A DNA stretch of 64,000 nucleotides, taken from NCBI RefSeq assembly GCF_007066085.1, contig NZ_CP041405.1, positions 5,487,501-5,551,500 on the forward strand, given 5' to 3'. Position numbers and translations under genes: made by a program. Shown here in pieces: positions 19,655 to 27,126 of the stretch. Position 1 is the first letter of the stretch. Each line of letters begins with the position of its first letter. This stretch comes from Paenibacillus thiaminolyticus (GTDB taxonomy: Bacteria > Bacillota > Bacilli > Paenibacillales > Paenibacillaceae). The notes beneath the pieces were generated by a model. It was not told the DNA's origin. It searched no databases and worked only from the letters and a program-made list of their open reading frames with translations.

Positions 19655-20158
19655 TTGCGCAGAAGCTTGCTCGCTGATCCCTAATTCCCGGGCCAGCTCT
19701 CGATGTGACTTATCTTCCACATAGTAGCGAAACAGCACATTGCGATATCTCGCATTAAGCTGGTCAAGAGCTTCATGAAGCATTTCATCGCGAATTTGTT
19801 CCTCCACTTGATCGGCTACGGCCGTCTCGGCTTCGGAAGAGAACAGTTCCTTTTCCTCTATGCTCTCCAGGTTGGATAAATATTGATATTTTTTGTGTTT
19901 CCTCAAATAATCATAGGCGGTATTCCGCGCGATTTTTTTGAGCCACGCCTTCATATTGGCCGCATTTTTCGATGTAGGCGATGAGGCAATCACTTTCAAG
20001 AAGGATTCTTGGATAACATCTTCCGTCAGTTCATGATTTTGGAGTAAGAAGTAAATGTCACGGTAGATGAAATCCCGGTAGGATTGGTAAGTCATTTCTT
20101 GAGATGAGCGGTCCAGGTGTTGGAACTTACGCTGTAAAAAAGACAACCACTGTTCCAT
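19580..20158 (-). CDS. ECF-type RNA polymerase sigma factor
   Basis: 192 aa with sigma-70 region 2 (YRDIYFLLQNHELTEDVIQ, then ARNTAYDYLRKHKKYQYL) and region 4 (LNARYRNVLFRYYVEDKSHR with helix-turn-helix ELARELGISEQASAQLLVRARKKL). There is no region 3, as in extracytoplasmic-function sigmas. ATG 20158 is preceded by GGAGGGGG; the longer frame to 20284 lacks support. No anti-sigma gene is adjacent, which is unusual; the divergent small secreted protein at 20445 is the only neighbour. The intervening 286 bp (20159-20444) contain an AT-rich tandem TATATACTAA motif near 20213-20233 and presumably both promoters. Confidence 0.87.
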   Translation of the reverse strand: MEQWLSFLQRKFQHLDRSSQEMTYQSYRDFIYRDIYFLLQNHELTEDVIQESFLKVIASSPTSKNAANMKAWLKKIARNTAYDYLRKHKKYQYLSNLESIEEKELFSSEAETAVADQVEEQIRDEMLHEALDQLNARYRNVLFRYYVEDKSHRELARELGISEQASAQLLVRARKKLRYYFCKRWVDREEKR

Positions 20159-20444
20159 AATGCCCCCTCCACGAACTGGCAAGCATATGTTTCTGGCTCG
20201 CCCTTTTTTTCTATATATACTAATATATACTAAAAGGGTGGATTGATCTATGAAATATCTCATAATTCTTACTAGTTTATACATTAAAAAATAATTTCGT
20301 CATATTTTGGTAGATTAATCCGTCTACTATATAGAGAAACCTTCATCATGACTTTACATCTATCATCTAACGGGCAGGAGGTGTGTGTCCCCCGCAACGT
20401 CTGATGCAATGTAAAGTTCTGCAGGAAGTTTTGAAGTCAAGGTC

Positions 20445-20783
20445 ATGGTAATGTTCAAAAACACGGCGGCGTTTGCAAACACTTCAGAAGTGGATGCAAC
20501 AGGTTATGGGAAACTGACCGGCACGTTATCGGGTAAATCCTATAAGACAACGGTCTCTCAAAATCGTGACAATGCGTACCTGACAGTCGGAGGGACGATT
20601 CAAGACATTAACGGCAATACACTTGTCCAGCAGCAGGAAATTCGCAGTTCTAGAGGATCGACTAACTTATCGGGCTCCTGGAACGCGTTGCCTTCCAAAG
20701 CTTATGCTATTTATGGGGCGCATGGCGTGCAGGGTGGAAACACCTATGGCGCTAAGGCTGTATACACTTACACACACGTGTAA
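20445..20783 (+). CDS. Small secreted-type protein, start uncertain
   Basis: 112 aa. After residues MVMFKNTAAFA there is a plausible signal-peptidase site (AFA-NTS), and the mature part is Gly/Ser/Thr/Tyr-rich with strand-like alternation (LTGTLSGKSYKTTV, AYLTVGGTIQD, YGAKAVYTYTHV), as in small extracellular beta-sandwich proteins. The hydrophobic part of the signal peptide is too short. An excellent ribosome site (AGGAGGT, 20385-20391) lies about 55 nt upstream with no usable start in this frame, so the 5' end may be frameshifted or deleted. Function unknown. It is closed by a strong terminator. Confidence 0.5.
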   Translation: MVMFKNTAAFANTSEVDATGYGKLTGTLSGKSYKTTVSQNRDNAYLTVGGTIQDINGNTLVQQQEIRSSRGSTNLSGSWNALPSKAYAIYGAHGVQGGNTYGAKAVYTYTHV

Positions 20784-20814
20784 TCTGGAGTAAGAGCAGG
20801 GTAATGGCTGCGTA

Positions 20815-20887
20815 GAAGAATGTTTATACCAATGCGGATGAAGTCTGCCTAGACTTTGTTTGCTTGGTATAAACATCTTCTTTTTTA
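20815..20887 (+). terminator. Terminator after small secreted protein
   Basis: A 13-bp perfect stem (ATGTTTATACCAA with TTGGTATAAACAT), extended by GAAG/CTTC across a bulge, is followed by TTCTTTTTTAT. The loop of 27 nt contains a second small hairpin. It isolates the BlaI operon from upstream transcription. Confidence 0.85.
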
Positions 20888-20904
20888 TAACGGGAAATAC
20901 ATAT

Positions 20905-20984
20905 TAGGCAATTGTAAAAAATATTCGCAAAACCTATTGACATTTATTTTTGACAAGTGTAAAACTTTATGTAAGACAATTGTC
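20905..20984 (+). promoter_or_regulatory. Promoter with three BlaI-like operator palindromes
   Basis: TTGACA at 20937-20942 and a weak -10 (TAAAAC, 20960-20965) are 17 nt apart. Three related dyads surround them: GGCAATTGTAAAA (20907-20919), TTTTGACAAGTGTAAAA (20948-20964, between the -35 and -10) and GACAATTGTC (20975-20984, just before the ribosome site). They share the ACA-N-TTGT/GTGT core of BlaI/MecI operators, which suggests autorepression by the BlaI-type protein encoded next. Confidence 0.65.
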
Positions 20985-21002
20985 AAAAAGGAGTAAAATG
21001 GG

Positions 21003-21380
21003 ATGAGAAAGATGAAGAAGCTGCCTGATGCGGAATTTGACATTATGAGGGTAGTGTGGGCGAATGAACCGCCGATTACGACCGCCATGATTATGGATCA
21101 ACTCGGGAATGAACGCCAATGGAAGGCTCCGACCGTCATTTCCCTGATGATGCGTTTGGTCGAACGGGGGTTTTTGAAGACGGAAAAGGAAGGGAAGGAA
21201 CGCACGTATTATCCGCTCATACGCAAAGAAGATTATCTGGCCTTAGAAACGCAACATTTTATGAAGCAGTATCACGAAAACTCATTTTTAAGCTTCGTGA
21301 ATACCTTGTACAACGGGAAGCGGCTTACGGAAAAAGAGTTGGATGAATTGTTGAAATGGGCCAAGGAACGGAGGGAGTAG
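21003..21380 (+). CDS. BlaI/MecI-family transcriptional repressor
   Basis: 125 aa. N-terminal winged helix (LPDAEFDIMRVVWANEPPIT, APTVISLMMRLVERGFL, GKERTYYPLI) plus a C-terminal dimerisation helix region, as in BlaI, MecI and CopY. Such repressors are inactivated by cleavage by a cognate BlaR1-type metalloprotease; the Asn-Phe site of BlaI is not evident here. The M56 peptidase gene starts 3 bp downstream. AAAGGAG precedes the ATG. It probably represses its own operon (21003-29152) through the dyads upstream. Confidence 0.92.
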   Translation: MRKMKKLPDAEFDIMRVVWANEPPITTAMIMDQLGNERQWKAPTVISLMMRLVERGFLKTEKEGKERTYYPLIRKEDYLALETQHFMKQYHENSFLSFVNTLYNGKRLTEKELDELLKWAKERRE

Positions 21381-21383
21381 CCG

Positions 21384-22588
21384 GTGCAGGGATTTATGAT
21401 TGCATTGCTGGAATGTTCGATTACGATGTCCGTCATTGCCCTTCTATATATGGCGATTACCCCGCTGCTTGCGAAGACATTTACGGCAAAAGGACGTTAT
21501 TATGGATGGCTGGTCATCATACTCGGATTCATTATTCCGTTCCGGCTTCATCCGCATGTCTCGGTGATTCGTCTCGATGCGCTGCTGCCTGCGCTGAAGA
21601 TGTCGGACGGCGGCTCCGCCCGCCAAGCCGTGTCCGCAGCGGCGGCGTCATCAGCTATTCCGTGGCAGGCCGTCGCTGGCGGTCTGTGGCTTGCAGGAGT
21701 CGTTGTATTTCTGGCCTATCACGCCATTCGGCACCGGCGCTTTCTGCAAATGGTGACACGGTGGAGCACGGAGATTCGCGACCGGCAAGCGCTACATATG
21801 CTGCATGATGTTCAGGCGAAGCTGGGAATAAGACAGCAAGTCGCTTTGCAAGCTTGTCCCGGCATTTCCAGTCCGATGCTGCTCGGCTTTGTCCGGCCAA
21901 CCATTTTGCTTCCATCCGACGACATCCTCTCAGACGAGCTTCCACTGATTTTTAAGCATGAGCTGGTACATTTGAAGCGAAGAGATTTGTGGTATAAAGC
22001 ACTTGTGCTCGTAGCCGCCGCCCTCCACTGGTTCAATCCAGTCGTCTACGTCATGGCAAGAGACATCGCCCTCCAATGCGAGCTCTCCTGTGACGAAGAA
22101 GTGGTCAAAAACACGGATATCGCCGGCCGGCAACAATATGTCGAAGCCATTATCGGGATGCTAAAAAAACAGTCCGTAGCGCCAACCATATTTTCCACCA
22201 ATTTTTATGGCAGCAAGCAAGGCTTGAAAAACAGGGTTCTCTCTATTTGGATACCAGAAGCAAAAAATGGGGGATGCCCATTGTTGCGCTCGTTATTGCG
22301 GCGACGCTAAGCACGGGTACGCTGTTAACGCTGAGCGCGCCGTCATCCTATCCCGTCCAACCCGCGCCTCTATCGAAGGTGGAAGCGGGTCCGATAGAGA
22401 AGCTTCCGGTGAATCATCCTCCTGAATCAACTTCTCCAGTGCATCACCTCGAAGCAAGTAAGGACAGATCTGCCTCTGAGCATGAGCTTCTTCCTAACAA
22501 TGCTGCTCCACGATTAATCCAGGGAAATCAAAAGGTGGAGATGGAGGTTCCGGCTGCTGAGGGACCTAAATTAATCAAGATCGAGTAA
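21384..22588 (+). pseudogene. BlaR1-like M56 membrane peptidase, frameshifted near 22245
   Basis: The first frame (21384-22310, GTG start after GGAGGG) encodes membrane helices near residues 8-30, 37-52 and 93-112, the zinc-peptidase motif HELVH (about 192-196) and the downstream SCDEEVV. At NRVLSI the frame breaks. The continuation LDTRSKKWGM, a further membrane helix and an outside tail of about 90 aa lie in frame +2 (22247-22588). One missing T in ATTTGG (ATTTTGG expected) explains it, so this is either a recent lesion or a sequencing error. Unlike BlaR1 there is no penicillin-binding sensor domain, so the trigger is not simply a beta-lactam. Expected role: sense an envelope signal and cleave the BlaI-type repressor. 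Confidence 0.85.
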
Positions 22589-22667
22589 TGACCCGGCAGA
22601 ACTGGCATGCTCAGGAATCAATTCTTTCTTAGTAAATCGGCTGGAAATTTCGAAGGAGGATGACATT

Positions 22668-23729
22668 GTGAAAAAAGCATGGCTTTTCAGGTTAGTATCT
22701 TGTCTGCTCATCGTCGTCGTGTTGGCAGCAGGCTGCTCCAATCCGAATCCGACTCCAAATCCGGGCGAATCCAATGCCGCCGGCGACGGAAATCAGAATC
22801 CGTTTGAAGCGGGTAATGAGGAAACGGTCATTCTGGGCGGTATCGGTCACGGGTTTGTCAATCCGGACTTAGATGAGAACGGAAAAATGCGTTCCTTGCG
22901 CTACGATGGCGGTGAGCTAAAAATTCCTTATTCCGTGAACGCTTCGGGAAAAGCCAAAAATGTCGGCTTTCTCGTATTTGTAGACGGGATACCGCAGCCC
23001 TATAAATTTAACACAACCGATGCGCCCTATGAATATATGCACATTTTTGAGCTGGAGGAGGATGATAAGGACACGCCGTTCACATTCGTGTTCACCCCGG
23101 TCACAGGCAAGAAGGGGGATACCCTGGGCATCAGCATCGCCAGCATGTACAATCCGGGCTTTATCCCGGATATGAAAGAGACAAGCTCGTACGGCGGCTA
23201 TCACAGTACGTTGGAAGCGGGAGGAACCCTGTATTTTAACAAAGACGCGGATGCTCTTGATCCTTCCTCTATCCCGCAATATGAGTATGCAAGCGATGTC
23301 CGCCTGTCGACAGAGCCGGTGACGAAGGAACTGCTGGAAGTGCAAAGCGGCATGGAGGCCGTGGATATGGACACATTGGAGCAGCGCATGTTTAGCGATT
23401 TGTATATTGACGGCGAGGTCAAGCGCGACAACGCTAAGGTCAATGACAGCGGAGCCCTTCACGTCAGCTTCAAAATATTCGGCCATCCCGGAGTGCGGTA
23501 CCGGAACACGTTATTTATCAATCATCAGGCGGTAACAAGCAAGGACGGAAGCTCCTTTGAGACGGAGCTGGCCAAGGGAGATGTGGCGGTAATCAACATG
23601 GATATTGATTTGGAAAAGCTGGACGATTTCAGCACGATTTATGTGGTGTCCGTTCCCGTGAATGCGGCCGATTTCCCCGATGATGTGATTGTTTTGCAGA
23701 AGACCTTGTCCCTCTTACTATACAAATGA
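22668..23729 (+). CDS. Lipoprotein of unknown function
   Basis: 353 aa with a lipoprotein signal peptide (basic KK start, hydrophobic core, lipobox LAAGC with Cys23), followed by a Pro/Asn/Gly-rich linker and a beta-rich extracellular part (residues about 55-353, e.g. NVGFLVFVDGIPQPYKFN, FTFVFTPVTGKKGD) that could form one or two Ig-like domains. No enzyme motif is seen. GGAGGATG precedes the start. It sits between the sensor peptidase and a second lipoprotein in the same run of genes and may be the ligand-binding or immunity component. Confidence 0.8.
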   Translation: MKKAWLFRLVSCLLIVVVLAAGCSNPNPTPNPGESNAAGDGNQNPFEAGNEETVILGGIGHGFVNPDLDENGKMRSLRYDGGELKIPYSVNASGKAKNVGFLVFVDGIPQPYKFNTTDAPYEYMHIFELEEDDKDTPFTFVFTPVTGKKGDTLGISIASMYNPGFIPDMKETSSYGGYHSTLEAGGTLYFNKDADALDPSSIPQYEYASDVRLSTEPVTKELLEVQSGMEAVDMDTLEQRMFSDLYIDGEVKRDNAKVNDSGALHVSFKIFGHPGVRYRNTLFINHQAVTSKDGSSFETELAKGDVAVINMDIDLEKLDDFSTIYVVSVPVNAADFPDDVIVLQKTLSLLLYK

Positions 23730-23746
23730 ATGGAGAAAAGTGTGAC

Positions 23747-24958
23747 ATGAACATGAAACGGTTGAGCGTCATATTGGCCTTATTCGTACTGCTAACCGCA
23801 GGATGCTTGCAATTCAATTCCGGCAGCGCAAATCCAACTAAGCCGGTTCAACCCGATGATCCGGCCTCCCGGACGGAAAGCAAGGGCGGGGGCGGCGCTG
23901 CGGAGCCGAGCGTTGCGGCAGACTTGAACTTGGAGAATATAGAAGGCGGCATCAAAAATATCTATTACGCGCACGGCAATCAGGTTCTCATTTCGGCTGA
24001 TCAGCTCTATTTATATGATTTGGGCGCCCGGAAGATCGCAGCGTCAGCTCCGCAGCCGGCCTTCGAACGGGAAAATTATTGGGTTATTGAAAACGGATAC
24101 GCGGCAGTCAGGGAAACATTGGCCAGCGGTGATGGCGGGGGCATCGTCATGACGAATGGCGCGAACCAGTATCATTGCATCTTGTACGATGCGAGCTTAC
24201 AGCCGATCTCCGAGTTCGATCTCGATTCCTTGCTGGAAGGCGACGAAATGATTTTATCGTTTGAAGCGATTGCGGTGTCTGCCGATGGAAGTCACGTTGC
24301 CTATGCCACATCCGCCGGACTGTATCTCTATGATTGGAAAGCGGAAAAAAAGACAACGATTATCGATTTGGCATCGGATGACGCGGCGCCGCGTTCCGGC
24401 ATAGCTGCTTTGGAGCAAATCGGATTTACCGATCAGGACAAGCGACTTGCGTTCAAGGCGCAAAGCTTTGATATCCCCGCCGTTCCGGGCAAGCCTTCCT
24501 TCGACACCTGCGGAATCGTCAATACGGATGGTTCCGGACTGTCGAATCAGACATTTGACAATTACACCTGCAAGGAACTAACGGCTTACAATAAGCATCT
24601 GTTTTTTGCCGAAGATTTTACGACGGCTACCGGAAGAATGTTGATGATGGATGCGCTGAGCGGGAAGACGAAGCTGATAACGCTGAACGACAAAAAGGAA
24701 AGCGGAAACATCGCGGGCTCTAACTCGGGACGCTATTTCGCGGCGCCGGTGTCGGCTGGAGCGGTCTGGAAAATTCGGATTTACAACACGGACACAGGCG
24801 CTGTAGAGGCCGAGCAGATCATCTCCAGTGAAGGCAAGGAGCTGTATATGGCTAATGAGCCGATCATCAGGCTGGTGGACGAGACCAGGACTTGCATTGT
24901 GTTGCTGGGCTCGAAGCAGGCCGAGATTGATACGAAAATGGTGATCAGTCAGTTTTAA
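23747..24958 (+). CDS. Lipoprotein with beta-propeller-like repeats
   Basis: 403 aa. Signal peptide with lipobox LTAGC (Cys20), then repeated strand modules such as QVLISADQLYLYDLGARKI, HVAYATSAGLYLYDWKAEKK and NKHLFFAEDFTTATGRMLMM, which read like TolB/WD-type propeller blades. ATG 23747 (GGAG at 23731) is preferred over the ATG at 23726 that overlaps the upstream stop. It shares layout (lipobox, then propeller) with the C-terminal half of the fused permease at 27107. Function unknown; probably a periplasmic-face sensor or accessory of the ABC transporter. Confidence 0.78.
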   Translation: MNMKRLSVILALFVLLTAGCLQFNSGSANPTKPVQPDDPASRTESKGGGGAAEPSVAADLNLENIEGGIKNIYYAHGNQVLISADQLYLYDLGARKIAASAPQPAFERENYWVIENGYAAVRETLASGDGGGIVMTNGANQYHCILYDASLQPISEFDLDSLLEGDEMILSFEAIAVSADGSHVAYATSAGLYLYDWKAEKKTTIIDLASDDAAPRSGIAALEQIGFTDQDKRLAFKAQSFDIPAVPGKPSFDTCGIVNTDGSGLSNQTFDNYTCKELTAYNKHLFFAEDFTTATGRMLMMDALSGKTKLITLNDKKESGNIAGSNSGRYFAAPVSAGAVWKIRIYNTDTGAVEAEQIISSEGKELYMANEPIIRLVDETRTCIVLLGSKQAEIDTKMVISQF

Positions 24959-25024
24959 ATAGAAAGCGGACGCTTTCTTTGTCATTCCAAAGAAAGCTCT
25001 TACTTCTATGGGAGGGGCCAATTT

Positions 25025-25897
25025 GTGAAAGTAACATTTAAAGAAATTTCAAAGCAGTATAAAGGCAAATATGCATTGAAAGATTTCACCTCAGAGCTGG
25101 AGAACGGCATTTACGGGCTCCTCGGAACGAACGGCGCGGGGAAAACGACGCTGATTAATATTTTTGTCGGCATTTTAAAAAGCGATCAAGGGCAGGTCTT
25201 GATCAATGATGTGGATGTCAGGAGCATGGGGATCAACTTTTTATCCCGGATCGGTTATTTGCCTCAGTACCCGCAATTCTACAAAAATTTTGAGGTGATG
25301 GAGTTTTTACGATATATGTGCGTGCTCAAAAACATCCCCAAGGAAGAAGGCGAAAAAAGGGCGAGAGAATTATTGGATATCGTAAATTTAAGCAGCGCCT
25401 CCACCAAAAAAATCGGGGCTCTATCCGGAGGAATGCGCCAGCGCGTCGGTATCGCGCAAGCCATGCTCAATAATCCCGATATCTTAATTTTGGATGAACC
25501 GACAGCTGGTCTTGATCCGCAAGAAAGAATCCGCTTCCGGAATCTGATTACCAAATTTTCCGAGAATCGAATTGTCTTGTTGGCCACGCATATCGTGTCC
25601 GATATTGAATTTATCGCCAATCAGGTCATTCTGCTCAAAGACGGGCAGCTTTTGAAGCAGGATACGCCAGCGGCGCTCGCGGAGGGAATCGAGGGGAAGG
25701 TATGGTCGGTTACGGCCACGGATGCGACGATCGATGAGAAGCTGTCACGGCTAAAGATCAGCAATATGATGCGGGAGCGTGATGAGATTCATTTGCGGGT
25801 CATTGCCGATGAACAACCGGATGACCATGCCGTGAATGTACAGGCCAATTTGGAGGATGTCTTTCTGTACTATTTCGGAGAGGGCGAACAATGGTAA
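25025..25897 (+). CDS. ABC transporter ATP-binding protein
   Basis: 290 aa, cytoplasmic. Walker A GTNGAGKTT (about 36-44), Q-loop YLPQYPQF, signature LSGGMRQRVG (about 137), Walker B ILILDEPTAGLDP, H-loop THIVSDIE; a C-terminal extension of about 80 residues follows. This is the ABC-2/NatA-like subgroup that works with separate permease subunits in peptide, bacteriocin or drug export and resistance. GTG start 25025 after GGAGGGG. Its 3' end overlaps the permease gene by 7 bp. Confidence 0.93.
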   Translation: MKVTFKEISKQYKGKYALKDFTSELENGIYGLLGTNGAGKTTLINIFVGILKSDQGQVLINDVDVRSMGINFLSRIGYLPQYPQFYKNFEVMEFLRYMCVLKNIPKEEGEKRARELLDIVNLSSASTKKIGALSGGMRQRVGIAQAMLNNPDILILDEPTAGLDPQERIRFRNLITKFSENRIVLLATHIVSDIEFIANQVILLKDGQLLKQDTPAALAEGIEGKVWSVTATDATIDEKLSRLKISNMMRERDEIHLRVIADEQPDDHAVNVQANLEDVFLYYFGEGEQW

Positions 25898-27126
25898 AAT
25901 TAATTCTTTTTGAATGCCGCAAGCATTTCCTCAAAAAGTCAATTATTGTAGCGCTGCTTCTCTTCTCTATACTGAGTGTGGTTAAAATATACAGCATCTA
26001 TGATGCCGACTCGCTGCTGTCCCCAACGTCCGATCCGGAGTGGAAGGGCCTCTATTGGGAGATGTACAAGGACTTCGGAGGAACAATCACGAACGAAAAA
26101 ATCGGGAAGCTGATGTCCATTTATCGGCCTCTTGAGAACCAAACTGCCGATCGCACCGCAAGCAAGACGAACGACAATCCCAATACGTTCACGGGAAATG
26201 TGTATCGGGATTACTATTTCTTCCGCTGGTGCTTCGTCAATCCGATCGAGTATGCCTACAACTACAAAAGGTTGGCCAATGACGTCGTAACCGCCGCCAA
26301 GGACAATATGGAATTTTATAAAGCGGTCGGTAATGAATACGAGTACCGCAAAAACGCGGCCATTGCGGAACGGTTTACAGGACGAATGATAACAAATTTT
26401 TCCTATACGGAAATGTACCAATACTATGTTCATTATGATTTTTCGGCGTTTTTAGTGCTTCTGCTGTGTCTGTACGGCATCGTGAACGTCTTTGTATCCG
26501 AAAAGGAAACGGAGATGGACACCCTGTTATTGACCGCCCAATCCGGCGGGACCAGAACGGTTATGGCCAAAATTTTTGCAACGGCCATCTTTGTATGCAG
26601 CGTTTGTTTCTGGTTTTGGCTGCTTGATTTTGCGGCATTTTCCGTTATTTTTGGCTCGTGGGAAGGTGCCTTCTCCCCTCTGTACGCCATTGAGAATTTC
26701 GCAAATGCGCCGCTGAACATAAGCCTGGGCCAATACGCACTGTTATCCGGCATGGTGAAAACAGCGGGAATGCTCGTGCTCGGATTCGCGTTTTTGCTGA
26801 TCTCCAGCCTTTTTAAAAATGCGTTATTGCCTTACGTGATCAGCCTGTTCGCTGGCTTTGGCTGCATTTATATGCAGGAGGCATACATGGGCTCCGGGCA
26901 TGTTCTGTTCAAAATATTTAATCCGTTCATGCTGGTGGTGAATCGGGAATTGTTCCGCAACACGGAGTTTGTCAATCTGTTCGGCTTTCCCGTGCTCAGC
27001 TTTGTTCCGGCCCTGTTGATTGCGGCAGCCTGGGGGGCGATATGTGTGGCAGGCATAGCGATTGTGGTCAGGAAGAACGCTCTCTGCAGACAAGGGGGAA
27101 GACAGCGTGTCATTATTGATCTATGA
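25891..27126 (+). CDS. ABC transporter permease
   Basis: 411 aa. A first membrane helix (about 17-35), a large extracellular loop of about 140 residues rich in Tyr/Asn, then five or six membrane segments between residues 183 and 405 (VHYDFSAFLVLLLCLYGIV, and others). EKETEMDTLLLTAQSGG in the first cytoplasmic loop is the conserved coupling region of ABC-2-type permeases. It overlaps both neighbours (ATPase upstream, fused permease downstream by 20 bp), indicating translational coupling. Confidence 0.87.
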   Translation: MVKLILFECRKHFLKKSIIVALLLFSILSVVKIYSIYDADSLLSPTSDPEWKGLYWEMYKDFGGTITNEKIGKLMSIYRPLENQTADRTASKTNDNPNTFTGNVYRDYYFFRWCFVNPIEYAYNYKRLANDVVTAAKDNMEFYKAVGNEYEYRKNAAIAERFTGRMITNFSYTEMYQYYVHYDFSAFLVLLLCLYGIVNVFVSEKETEMDTLLLTAQSGGTRTVMAKIFATAIFVCSVCFWFWLLDFAAFSVIFGSWEGAFSPLYAIENFANAPLNISLGQYALLSGMVKTAGMLVLGFAFLLISSLFKNALLPYVISLFAGFGCIYMQEAYMGSGHVLFKIFNPFMLVVNRELFRNTEFVNLFGFPVLSFVPALLIAAAWGAICVAGIAIVVRKNALCRQGGRQRVIIDL

